Source: Neurospora crassa OR74A (lineage: Eukaryota; Ascomycota; Sordariomycetes; Sordariales; Sordariaceae). From it: a stretch of 64,000 bases of DNA. This document shows positions 23,337-34,290 of the stretch, piece after piece. Position numbers and translations under genes: made by a program. Where the stretch lies: positions 4,960,001 through 5,024,000 of the forward strand of contig NC_026505.1 of the NCBI RefSeq assembly GCF_000182925.2. The letters are read 5' to 3'. The notes under the pieces were generated by a model. It was not told the origin of the DNA and ran no database searches. It saw nothing but the letters and a program-made list of their open reading frames with translations. Each line of letters opens with the position of its first letter. Within the stretch, counting starts at the first letter, position 1.

Positions 23337-25382
23337 CTCTGTCTGTCTTCCGGGCTCTCCCCTTTCTGCTTTTTGCCGCTGTCGCAGACCCTTGTTGGTG
23401 TCGATTTCGGGGTTGGAAGTTTGATGCGCTTTCGCAAACCGCGACCTCCCGCTGGGGGGGCCTGCCACACCTGGATCACCCGGGTACCTACCTAGCCTGC
23501 TAATTCCAAGGTACCTCTAGTGTACCTGCACGCCAGGCTGGGGTATGTTGCCCAGGGTCGCGATGGAGCTTCCCAGGGACGTGAGGGACAGTCGGCACAG
23601 CGTGCAGCAGTGGCAGACTGTCGTCGCAGTACCAGTACACTAGGTATGGGTAGGCAGCAACGGGCTGGACTCGCCGGTGATGTAGGTACCTAGGCAGTAC
23701 CTGTAGGCACCTCCACCTATCGAGGCAACTGCGGTGAAGCTGACAAGGAACCTAGGAATGGAAGGTATCGCGACTTCTTCTTCGCGTGGTGTCGGTGACT
23801 CCTCGATCTCGACTGTGTCGCCGCGCGCGGGGTGGGTAAGAGGCAGTGGGTGGAGGTAACGTTGACGTCGATCCGAAAACAACCAAATCCCAGTGGAACA
23901 TGCCGTCAGGTGATAGCGTGATGAAGACCAGAATAGCCAGCGTCTGGAAATTGAACATTGCCTGGAAAACCACCATGGCCCACGGCGCTCATATCCCAAA
24001 GCACGGGTCCCGCGCCAGTATTGCTGCTTTAGTATGCCAGGTGACCATTGTCACGTCCTCTCTGTTTAATTTCCAACGACGACGGCGGCTTATTACCTCT
24101 AGGGATTGACATTGCATCATGGTTGCTGTGCCGGTGGACCACCAACACAGAACAAAGAGACTCATCGACATCTCGACGAATCCGACCAGACTGAAAATGA
24201 TGTTATTTTACCCGAGACACGTTTGGCAGGTCCTACTAGACAGAATCGATCGAAAGATGGCCGGAATGGAAATGAGTGTTCCCTTGTTCAGGAAAATAGT
24301 CTGGCGATACCTTCCGTTTCCAGGGATTGTCAATTGGGTGCTGGGGGTGGGGGGTGGAGTTCCACCGGGGCTTCGGTCATCTTGCAATATCACACAAATC
24401 CATTCAGTTGTCCATCACCAAGTAAATCTTTGTGTTGTAGCACACCTGCCCGGCAACGAACGGAAATCGGTAATGCTGATTATTTTGGTGTATGGGTTTT
24501 CAGTTATTGTTACACATGTGCTGCAGCCCAGATGCCCAATCGCCAGTCCCATACATATATCAAAATGTCATCATGTACCTGATACTGGGGTTCCTTTTCT
24601 TGCGGCAACTCAACGTTCCCTTCTGGTACACTACATGAACAATATCATCTGCCTTATCTCGGAACTCACCAATTCGGGGCGGCCAGGCTGCCGCTTGATT
24701 GCCACAAAAGATATATCCCGCCGTGGTGTATCTTTGATCCAAGATAGCGACCATCAAGTTGATAAGACCTGATCCGCCGAGATCGGCTTTTAGACCTTGG
24801 CGTTGAACTCTGTCAAGAGTGACACTCGCTGGCAAGCAACGAAGCTCTGCTTCGACTTTGACTCTCTGGGCCGCATCACATTCGCACGATGTCTAACCCG
24901 CCAAATTCATTGGCTGCGACCCCTTTACGCTTTGGAAGGGGACGACAATTGCTACGCTGACGGCCTCTTTCGATATTTGGTTGGATATCCGTCCAAGTTT
25001 GGACATGCATCCCATCGACCCCAAAAACCCCTCCAAAAAGTAAAATCTTTCAGTCGATGTGTCGATGCGCACGGGATCAACCAAGAGACACCAAGAGAGT
25101 CCCTGTTGGCAGGCTTGCTAGCAGGACAAGACCTTTCACCAAGAATGACCGACAGGCGCACCATGTGTGACTGATTAACTGGACAGGGAAGAAGCCGAGA
25201 GTCAATGTACGAGACGTGGTACAGCTAAACGTCACTTTTTTTTTTCTTTCTTTCTCCGAATGATGTCGATGTCAATGTCGATGCCGGTGATGGCGACTTT
25301 GGCTCTGTCCCCACGATCCCTCCCCACGATCTCTCCCCACGATGATGAACTCTCCAATTTTTGAGCTCTCCGTTGTCCGATC

Positions 25383-25405
25383 AAAAAAAAAAAAAAAAAA
25401 AAAAA
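25383..25405. repeat. poly(A) tract, 23 nt
   Basis: Uninterrupted A run. It lies about 2 kb from the T run in opposite base orientation; no body of a mobile element between them is recognisable. Confidence 0.9.
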
Positions 25406-26435
25406 GGATCCATTCACAGTCCATGGCCGGGGACTTGAGATGACACTGGCGTTTTTCTTCATTGAAAAGGACGACTGTCTGAGTGTTTCCATCTGTAATC
25501 CGCGGGGATCAATGCGTCCACGGCTACACGTACAGTATCAAACAACGGCCCTTCCCGTTGTGGCTTCGACTCTTCAACCCCAATCGAGGGTTTGCCTGGA
25601 TGAGTGTTGTTCCAAGTCTATTCCATGTCCGTCCCGATATGGGGGATGCCCATGCTCGCCATGTTGCGATTTCGCCTTTGCAAGATTTGTAGAGCTCAAG
25701 TGATTTCCGATTATCCGAATCGAAGTTTACTTTTTTTATTCAATTTTTATTGTATTTTTGGCCCCGACATGGTTATCCATGCTATCATCACCTCCTTCGA
25801 CTCTCCCAATCCCTGCTGCAGTCACGTGGAAGTGACGTATTGCGACCTTGACTGTAGCCGGCCAGCGGCGAACAGCTTGCACTTTACACTTCGTATCGAG
25901 ATTGGGACGAGATGCCGGGGAAGTAAGAGGGATAGGACGACGATTACTGTCAAAAGTTTCAATGTCTTGCATCGTGGCATTTGACTTGACAGGTGGAAGT
26001 CTGACGAGAGCTTCATCTGGTTGTCGTTGGTACTTTAGATAACTGAAGGGAAACTGAAAAGGGAGAGACTTGGGTACCAGACTGCAGTGTAAACACAAGA
26101 AGTGGAAATAAACCTCAGACGACGGCCCCGGTATGTCACCACAGCTTGTCATTGGCAGAAGCAAGCTCCCACGTTTCGCAAATTACCAGAAACATTCTTA
26201 AAACTCTCTTTATTCTTTCGTCATTCCCGGTGCATGATTCAAGGGGTCTGACCGAACTGACCCTGAACTCGTTACTGTCCGTGCGCGTGTTCCTGGCATC
26301 ATCATCGGTCTTGACCAGTCCGTCCAGAAGCACCAGACACTTGCTGCAACGCGGCCGGCTTCATCTAAGCAAGGCACCGCATTATACATACATACACATA
26401 CGACGACGTACAATCTCAGTTGGGGAAGGAGGAGC

Positions 26436-28336
26436 ATGACATCCACATCGACATCAGCGGACGCCTTCGCCGGCCAAGGCGACAACATTCTCCGGCCTCG
26501 ACCACGGAAACCCTTGCACACTCAAGTCTCCCAACTCTCCCACGACGCAAACGGCGACAGCGACCATGCAAACGGTACCGGAGCTACCAGGTACGGCCAT
26601 CACAACAAGACAAAGCGTGGAAGAGACCTACCGGACATCTCTCCAGAGTGCTAACTGATCTGCTGACATCAGTGTCACCGGTGTAAGCAGCGGCCGCTCG
26701 ACCCCGATTCCGTCCGATGCTCCCCCGTCCATCCAATCCCTCTCGACTGCCCGCAAGCAAGTCCGCGCCGAGCAACGCCGCCGCATCTTCCCCACGATAG
26801 AGTTCGCAAGCCGAGTATCCCACTTCGATCCCAACAGCGACTACCGCGACTTCCATGGCTTCTTCAATCTCTTTTGGATCGGCTTGGCCATCATGGCCAT
26901 CACCACCTGCCTACGCAACATCAAAGACACGGGCTATCCGCTGCGCGTCCAGATCTGGGGGCTCTTCACCGTCAAGCTCTGGCATCTTGCCATTGCCGAC
27001 TTCCTCATGGTAGCCACCACCGCCGTATCCCTCCCACTACACAAGGTCTTCCGCGCTGCCCCCGCGGGCGGCGTGCTGACCTGGGCCAAGGGCGGCATGG
27101 CCATCCAGAGCATCTACCAGGCCATCTGGCTAGCCGTTTGGATTGTGATTCCCTTTTGGCTGGAGTGGACGTGGACTGCCCAGGTCTTTCTGCTGCTACA
27201 CACCATGGTGCTGCTCATGAAGATGCACTCGTACTCGTTCTACATGGGCCACCTGTCCGAGACCGAGAAGCGTCTCCGGGCGCTCGACGACCCGGCCACC
27301 GCCTCCAAGGCCCCGGCCTATCTCTACCCGACCCCCGAAAACCCCTTGGGCACCGTTGCCAGCCCCAAGCAGCGCGCGGTCGAAGCCGCCGCCGAAGCCA
27401 GCAGCAAGGAAACCGAGGAGATCAGCACCCCAAACGAGGACGAAGAGATCACTCAGCTCCGCGAGGACCTCGCTCGCGAACTCACCTCGCCCATGGGCAA
27501 TATCACGTACCCGGCCAACCTGACCTGGGCCAACTACCTCGACTACCTCTGCTGCCCGACGCTATGCTATGAAATCGAGTACCCGCGCACCGCCGCCATC
27601 GACTGGCAGAACCTGCTGTCCAAGGTCCTGGCCGTCTTCGGCTGCATCTTTTTGTTGACCGTCATCTCGGAGGAGTTCATCCTGCCCGCGCTGACCGACG
27701 CCTCCATCCGTCTCGATCCTACGCTGCGCGCCGCCGCCGGCGATTCCGGTCCCTTGACGGCGCTCGAAGCCCTCCTCGTTCTGGCGGAGACCATCTCGTG
27801 GCTGCTGTTCCCCTTCATGCTCACCTTCTTGCTTGTCTTCCTCGTCATCTTCGAGTATGTCCTCGGCGCCTTCGCCGAGATCACGCACTTTGCCGATCGC
27901 CACTTCTACTCGGACTGGTGGAACAGCACGGACTGGATGGAATTTTCTCGCGAATGGAACGTGCCCGTATACAATTTCCTGAGGAGACACGTATACAGCG
28001 CCAGCAGGCCGCATGTCGGCAAGGCCAACGCGACCGTCATTACCTTTTTGATATCGGCCGTAGGCCACGAGATCGTTATGGCGTGTATCACTAAGAAGTT
28101 GAGAGGCTATGGTTTCATTTGCCAGATGCTCCAGCTGCCGATTGTGATGCTGCAAAAGACCGAGTTGGTCAGGGGCAAGAAGACGTTGAATAATGTTTGC
28201 TTTTGGTGTAGTATGATCTTGGGTTTGAGTTTGGTGAGTTGTTCTCCTCCTTTCCTTGCCCTTTCATTGTCGAATATTGAGGGAGATTACTAACGCTTGG
28301 ACTGTATAGATTTGCTCGCTTTACGTGTTGGTTTAA
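26436..28336 (+). CDS. are: sterol O-acyltransferase (ACAT/ARE family)
   Basis: ER membrane enzyme of the MBOAT superfamily that esterifies ergosterol and other sterols with acyl-CoA for storage in lipid droplets. Exons 26436-26590, 26673-28233 and 28310-28336, with CTAAC branch sites before both acceptors; about 580 residues. Residues 1-110 are a soluble disordered N-terminus, as usual in the family. About eight hydrophobic segments follow from IGLAIMAITTCL onward, interrupted by a soluble Glu-rich loop (about 255-320). The family signature FYSDWWN lies at about 463 and the putative catalytic His in SAVGHEIVMAC near 516. The last exon supplies only ICSLYVLV, the conserved final membrane strand; without it the reading frame runs on about 20 residues. 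Function is by family; fungal members prefer ergosterol. Confidence 0.92.
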
Positions 28337-30033
28337 ACAAATTCGACCTGCATTGCCATTCTCCCGGTCAATTTTCCGGACACAATTACAGCACATATTG
28401 TACCATACTTTACCATACTATACCATGTCATATAAAAGAGGCGTCGGCGTCTGATAAGCAAGAACGGAGGAGTAGGAGATGGAAGGGAACTCGGCCTGGT
28501 ATTCAATGAATCGTAAGCGAACTGATTCGGTGGTCAGTCGAAGTAAAGATGTGTTCTATCTTTTGTCTTTTGCCTGGTCTTTGTTGCATTACAAGGAGGA
28601 GCAAAATGTTCTGTCTTTATAGAGTACAGTACAGATACCCGTTATACATACATACATACATCTAGTGTATACATGTAGTGTTTCACACCTATGACCCGTA
28701 TGAGAGGTCAAGTATAAGTGCCTTATCTACTTAGGGAACGGTGCGTAACGAGTTAGGTACACTTGGATGCCGGTTCAAGTACCTACCTGCTCACTACTTA
28801 CCTCAGCTGTTGAGATGAAATCATAATGGACGGTTGGAGCACAAGAAATGAAGACTGGAAACGAACCTACCTTATATATCCTCAGATTGTTTCCATTTGG
28901 ACACTAAGTACTGTCTTACGTACGTGACCCTAGTCGCGACTGCCCCATTCCATTTTAAGGCTTCTAGACTTCTCTGTTGACCACAAGAGTTTCGGGATCT
29001 AGGGTAGGGTAGGCCATTAGGTCGTTGATGAGCAGACACAAGAAGATATGCCGACGAATTGTCCAGGAGATATTTACAGTTGATGTGTAGAGACTATCGG
29101 TGTTCTAACGAAACTATAACACATCTACCGTTTCCATGACAACGACTGAAGTTTTCGTTCTCATGGCGTCGGCGAGTGCAATCGATAATATTCGTGTTCC
29201 CTGCGAAGAAGGAGGTCAGCTACCTATCCCACAAGGTAAGCGATAATGTACAAGAAGAGGAGATAATGAAGAGAAACAAGATACGCCTGTGAACGATGGG
29301 TAAGAAAAGAAGTGAAAAGAGAAAATCATCGTGAGAAGTTCCGAGCCTTGAGAACCATATTGTCCTTATGATACAAAGCCACACTAGTATTCTCCTCTTA
29401 GCGTTACCCTATATCGTGTATATCAGTCCATCGGTTGTTATTTCGCATTTTTATGCAGTTGAGTATGCGATATTTCACTGTTTGGAATGCCGATCCACAT
29501 TGCGTTTGTGAAAGGGTTTTCCTTGATAGTACAAGTCTAGGGTATCCAAAACGTTGGTATGTTTGTAAGAAGTACGTTACGTCGTCATTCCCGTGCCTTA
29601 GATACAACCAAAAATCAGACCAAAAAAAACGAGTGAACCCCAAGATGGAAATTCCTATTGCTTCATCATCATGCGCTACATTTCCCGATGCTGTCCTTGA
29701 CCATTGTCCCAGAGCGTTCCCACGCATCCCGTTTCCTCTCCTTGCCATGGCTTTGAGTCCTCTATCTCGTGCCCAGATCGTATCCCAATAAATCCCATAC
29801 CATGCGATGTGTGAAACATGGACGTGTCGTTACTGTCTCTTTACCGGGTTTCGTTCCCCATATATGAGTAGTATAAAAGCAGAAAATTGACCAATTGATC
29901 CCCAAACCAAACACCGTACCCCGATGACCCGATCAATGCAAGCCCTTGAAAACACCTGCCGAAAGAAGAGAACTGGAAGTCCAGAGAAACAGAAAAACAA
30001 AGTTGTCGGGTTCAGAATGCCTCAAGTCACGTT
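28337..30033. other. convergent intergenic acyltransferase / J protein
   Basis: 1.7 kb between convergent stops. One TACCTACC motif near 28780. Both 3' UTRs expected; no supportable gene. Confidence 0.5.
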
Positions 30034-31764
30034 CTAGTATGAAGGTACTGAAGGATAGGCTCGATGAGGATAGGGTATATCGGCGTATTTCACGTCAGTC
30101 GTAGTGAATGTCTTGCCTTCTTTCACCTTCATACCCGAAGTCGAGTACATGCGTGCAGATCCGTACATTTCAGGAGGAACTCGTGTGGCGGAAGTTCCTC
30201 GCGAGTAAGCCTGGGGATATGTTGGTTCATCGCGCCTCGAGCTTCTGCCCCCATCCGCTTTGTACCGAACACCATCAGAAGGGGAATCCGCATAGCGTGA
30301 ACGATGATGGCGTCCGTAATCATCATCCGAGTCGTTAGGGTAGACTTTATCGAAATGACGGTCGGAGCTAGGAGCCCATGTAGTGTGTCGTGTCATGGGC
30401 GGTGGATGAAACTGATGTCCGGAATGTATATCATTGGTTGTTGCTGATCGTTGCATGCGAGAGGGAGAATTCAGAGGCGAAGGGACAGCATGAGTCTTCG
30501 AAGCCTTGACATTGATCGGATTAGGGCGAGAATTCGTCGGAGCAAGGCGAGGCGAAACAGGGATGATGTTCGGGCCCTCCTTAGACCTTGGTGGCGCCTC
30601 ATGGGAGCATCGACGGGGTCGACCAGATGATCGCGGGACTTCTTCTTCGTCGTAGTCGGCAGGGGACGGACGGGGCACTTCTGGCTTATAACTCCAGAAT
30701 TCGGTTTGGGATCTCCCAAGCTTCGGAATTCGTTCGTCTCGAACTTTGGTACCCCTGTTCTGGATGTATAGCCTTGCCTTTTCCAGCGGGTCATCGGCAA
30801 CAAAACCGGCAGCGGGACGAGAGGCCGACTTTTCTCGCCCAAAATCATATTCGCGGGAGCGGGAGCCATCTCGTTCACGCTCCTTAGTCTCGGTGTATTT
30901 CTTACTCGAAGACTTTGCAGATTTCTTGTCTGACTTGGGAGGCTCCTCGGGCTCCTCCATGACTTCAATTGAGGGACCCTTGTGCCGCCGGGATTTATCC
31001 TCCAATTTTCGTTCCTTCTCGGGTCTCTCCCGTTCCCTGTCCGTCTTCTTCTTCTCCGCCTTGCGGCCGGGATCAGTCATTTCTTCCAACTCCCTGGCCA
31101 AGTCCCTCTGGCGTCTTGCCTTCTTCTCCTCTTCATCCTTGCGCTTGTCCTTCGACTTCTCTTCTTCTCGTCTCAATGGCTTCTCCTCCTCGCGCCTCGC
31201 GGGCCTTTCATCTTCACGTCTGGGTGCCTTTTCCTCTTCGCGCCTTGAGGGCCTTTCGTCCTCGGGTCTTGGTTGCTTCTCATAGCTAGTTGCCCGACGA
31301 GCACGTCTCTCTTCGTTGAAGTTCATGTCGGCGAAGCGAGCAGTAGGAACTTCTTCGTGAGAGCGCGAGGGCTGAAAGTACATCTTCTCCCTGGTTGATG
31401 TCGTTGTCCTGTGCGAGGCACGCTCTGGCGTACTGCTGAAAGCGAACTCCTTGTGCCTGGGAGATGATCGAGCAGCTGGGGAATGAGCCGCGCTCTTTGA
31501 GGCAGCCCGTGCCTTTTGTTGGTTGAGTTCACTCATTCGAACCTGATGCTCATACTTTGCCCGCTCTTCGTCGTTGTTGAGAAGCTCATATGCTTGCTGG
31601 ACTTTTTGAAACTCATCTTGCTTCTCAGCTTTCAGAGTCGGATCTTGCACCTTGTCTGGATGGCACTTGAGGACTAATTTTCGGTATGCTGTCCGAATCT
31701 CGGTCTTGTCTGCCGTCTTTGCGATGCCGAGGACCTGCCACGGGTCGGGAGGAAGAGAAGACAT
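30034..31764 (-). CDS. DnaJ (Hsp40) domain protein with charged low-complexity body
   Basis: Hsp70 co-chaperone of type III (J domain only). Single exon, 576 residues from MSSLPPDPWQVLGIAKTADK. The J domain occupies residues 6-75: helix II TEIRTAYRKLVLKCHPDK with the intact HPD tripeptide that stimulates Hsp70 ATPase, then helix III EFQKVQQAYELLNNDEERAKY. Most of the rest is highly charged: Arg/Glu tandem repeats (about 145-200, units of the type RREEEKPLRREEEK), a Lys/Glu block, then Ser/Arg/Pro-rich tail. No Gly/Phe or zinc-finger region. The frame remains open for a further 248 codons upstream of this ATG to 32508, which is unusual, but the J domain normally sits at the very N-terminus. 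Client and localisation unknown. Confidence 0.88.
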   Translation of the reverse strand: MSSLPPDPWQVLGIAKTADKTEIRTAYRKLVLKCHPDKVQDPTLKAEKQDEFQKVQQAYELLNNDEERAKYEHQVRMSELNQQKARAASKSAAHSPAARSSPRHKEFAFSSTPERASHRTTTSTREKMYFQPSRSHEEVPTARFADMNFNEERRARRATSYEKQPRPEDERPSRREEEKAPRREDERPARREEEKPLRREEEKSKDKRKDEEEKKARRQRDLARELEEMTDPGRKAEKKKTDRERERPEKERKLEDKSRRHKGPSIEVMEEPEEPPKSDKKSAKSSSKKYTETKERERDGSRSREYDFGREKSASRPAAGFVADDPLEKARLYIQNRGTKVRDERIPKLGRSQTEFWSYKPEVPRPSPADYDEEEVPRSSGRPRRCSHEAPPRSKEGPNIIPVSPRLAPTNSRPNPINVKASKTHAVPSPLNSPSRMQRSATTNDIHSGHQFHPPPMTRHTTWAPSSDRHFDKVYPNDSDDDYGRHHRSRYADSPSDGVRYKADGGRSSRRDEPTYPQAYSRGTSATRVPPEMYGSARMYSTSGMKVKEGKTFTTTDVKYADIPYPHRAYPSVPSY

Positions 31765-34290
31765 GGTGGTGATGGTGATGATGATGAGAATTGATAAGGT
31801 ACGTTGACTCGAGTTTGATGTTTGAAGGAAGAGCTTGTCGAAAAGCGAGCCGGAAAAGTATAGTGTATGTAACTTGACAAGAAGGCACCAGGCGTCCGTC
31901 GAGACAGGGCAACTAAAGCATTGAAAGACGTGGGACTGTCGTAGGAACCCGAGGGAGAGTTGTATATGTCCCTGGGGCTGGGAGGCGTGGAAATATGGGG
32001 CGGTAGGGATTGCGAGGCTGACGCGCGGTTGGAGGGGCAAAACGGGTGCGGCTGTGGACGCAAAGAAGTGAAAGATGGGAATTGAGGCGAAAGGAAAAAA
32101 AGCGTAGAAAGAAAGTTGGAGGGCGGCTTCTGGGGGGCGGTAGCGGTAGGTATAGGTGCTGGTCGTCGTGATCTGACTGGTAAAATAGGGTGGGCCGTTG
32201 TCTAGTGGTTGTAGTGTTGCGCCTAGCTGTGCTCGTGCAGGGCCAAGGGAACCACAGGGGAGGGTCGTTACCTCTAGGGGGGAAGGGATCTCGGGGATCT
32301 GGAGACTGGCCGACCGGAGTGGGGCCCGTGGTGTTGTTGTTTCCGGTACTGGATTTGTCGTGCAACCAAAGGCGGTGATCAACGTTTTAACGACCAGGTA
32401 TAACTTGAAGGGTCCCTCGGTGTAGTGTGTGTGTGTGCGGGGTGTATGGAGTATATGATCAGAAGGTGAAGAGAGCAGGGTAGGGAATCCCAAAGCAACG
32501 AAGCACAACCTAAGAGAAGTGACAACCTAATAACCTTGAGGTTCTCAGGAAACAGGCGTGACGTGGGTCGGGTGGAAAGAGACCAAGACTAGGTACCTCC
32601 CCCTGACTGGATGAATACCTGGTCGGTATAGGTACCTCTATGTATCCCAGCAGCAACGGACAATAGTCGATCGGCAACACAACCTGAAGTGGAAGTAGAA
32701 AACGGAGAACTTGAAGCGAATGTCGGAAACACTAAAAGTCTGAAGAAGATGGAGGAGGAGGTGGACTGAGCAAGGTACGGTATGCGCGGAAGGTGAAAAG
32801 GGCGAGGATGATGGCCAGGCCAAGGTCACCTGCACTCGCTTTGATGTCGTGCCAGGGTCGAGTGCGTGGACTGGTGGTGCTATGGATGGTTCAAGTTGAC
32901 GGGCAGGTGCGCTCCTTGATTAATTGTTTTCCCGTAACTGCCCTTCCAGTCCGCACTGGAATGTGAAGTACCTGTAAACAGCCAAGATATCGCGACTGGC
33001 AAATTGAGGTGTCTAGTCGTGCGCCTTGTGTTCGTCCTGACTTCTTGGGACGAACCTGTAACGCGCACACTCCCGGTGCTCTGGATCTTGATGGGCCCCA
33101 ATGCGATACTATCGAGTCCAGTGGGAGATGGGAGCATGGAACCGGACCTGAGATACCGAGACAGCCCAAAGACAGATCGAGAAAAAAGGTACCTCTACTA
33201 TAGTTTTGTACCTGTGTCTACTTTGCTCTTCTTCGCTTTCATACCTACCTAGACTACACACTTCACAGACATGTCGTGTGTGAAGCTGTCGATAGCGTCA
33301 GTTGCGGGGATTCGACAGGTGTGAACAGGCTCACAGTAGGGTCGTTCAATGTCGCGCTTCTGCACCAGAGGCACAGATACCACTCCAAGTTTCTAATTCC
33401 TACTGGGCAGACGCGCGATGCTCCCCAGCACTGTGAGGGGAAGAAGGCATGCATGTGCAGACGACGTGAGGTCTTGGAGGAGCCAGAGGGCTATGCGGAC
33501 TGCGGAGGTGCTGAAAATGCGGTGGACCAGCATATCGAGACGGCCTCTTACTGGCTGGACGCACGCTGGCTGTATGCGGAGCTTTTCCTGTTGTGGTGCC
33601 CTTGCCAGGCCCCGGCTCATGCCATCAAATGAGAAGGTCCCCTTCCAGTTCGTCCCTCGACTTCTGTCGGCTTCTTTCTCAGCTTCTCTTCCGGCCGCCG
33701 GCCGCTAATGATGCATAGTGCTACCTTCATCAGCAGCGCAGGTGTGGCAGTCATGTCAGGAATAGCATCGCTGTTGAGGCGACAGTCAAGACAGCCCAGA
33801 TGAGGTTGCCCCCTTTCTCCTGGGTGGATGTGAGACTATAACATCCGGAATATGGACCGTCAAAATGCCATGTCAAACAGCACCAGCCACGTCTCGACGC
33901 TCGGAAGGCGGCCTCGCTCCCTGATCGGCGGGCTTGCACCCCGGAGTGCCACTCGCTCAATAGTCCATTGCTGAGACGGGAGTGCCAAGTTCCAAACACC
34001 ACAATTCCATCGGAATATCGCCCGGTGCCTCGGTGTGGGTTGGTGATGGTGTTGAATGGACGGACTTGACGCCGCCGCCGCCGGGACGCCGAGAGCACTG
34101 ACTCGCCCCAGTCAGACTTGAAGAAGTTGATCTTGGCCCAAGACACCTTTCAACAGCTCAGCAGAACCGTTTGTTCCTGCGCAAGCTACCGGATTAGCAG
34201 TCTCATCTTGCTCATCAGGGCAGGCGTATGTTCCCTCGTGTCAATCACCGTGACAATCGCCGTACCGCTGGATGGTGTGGCAGTCACCAA
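31765..34290. other. upstream region of J-protein gene and gene-free DNA
   Basis: The first 740 bp is an in-frame open leader of the J-protein gene. Beyond 32509 there are only short open frames. TAGGTACCT motifs occur at about 32590, 32631, 33188 and 33241. No RNA gene recognised. Confidence 0.4.

Larger units (their letters stand above)
22052..26435. other. 4.4-kb intergenic region kinase-sterol acyltransferase
   Basis: Divergent spacer holding both promoters. It contains several TAGGTACCTA-type palindromes (22781-22800, 23482-23494, 23509-23520, 23682-23693), a 34-nt T run and a 23-nt A run. Longest open frames (for example 24119-24772) have no protein family character. The part from 24000 to 26100 is lower in GC and may be old non-coding or decayed sequence. 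No transposase, integrase or RNA gene recognised. Confidence 0.4.

Noticed and set aside
24119-24772. 217-residue open frame in the kinase-acyltransferase spacer
   Set aside because: No recognisable domain, several overlapping alternatives on both strands, no codon bias like the real genes nearby.
24560-25084. Possible transposase fragment on the minus strand
   Set aside because: A few hydrophobic stretches suggested a DDE-like fold, but no catalytic acid pattern, terminal repeats or target duplications could be found.
23303-25405. T run and A run as ends of an inserted element
   Set aside because: The intervening 2 kb lacks any element-coding capacity, and no flanking duplication was found; two independent homopolymers are simpler.
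26380-26420. Dispersed 5S rRNA gene (ACATACGAC start)
   Set aside because: Only the first few bases match the Neurospora 5S start; the rest of the gene is absent.
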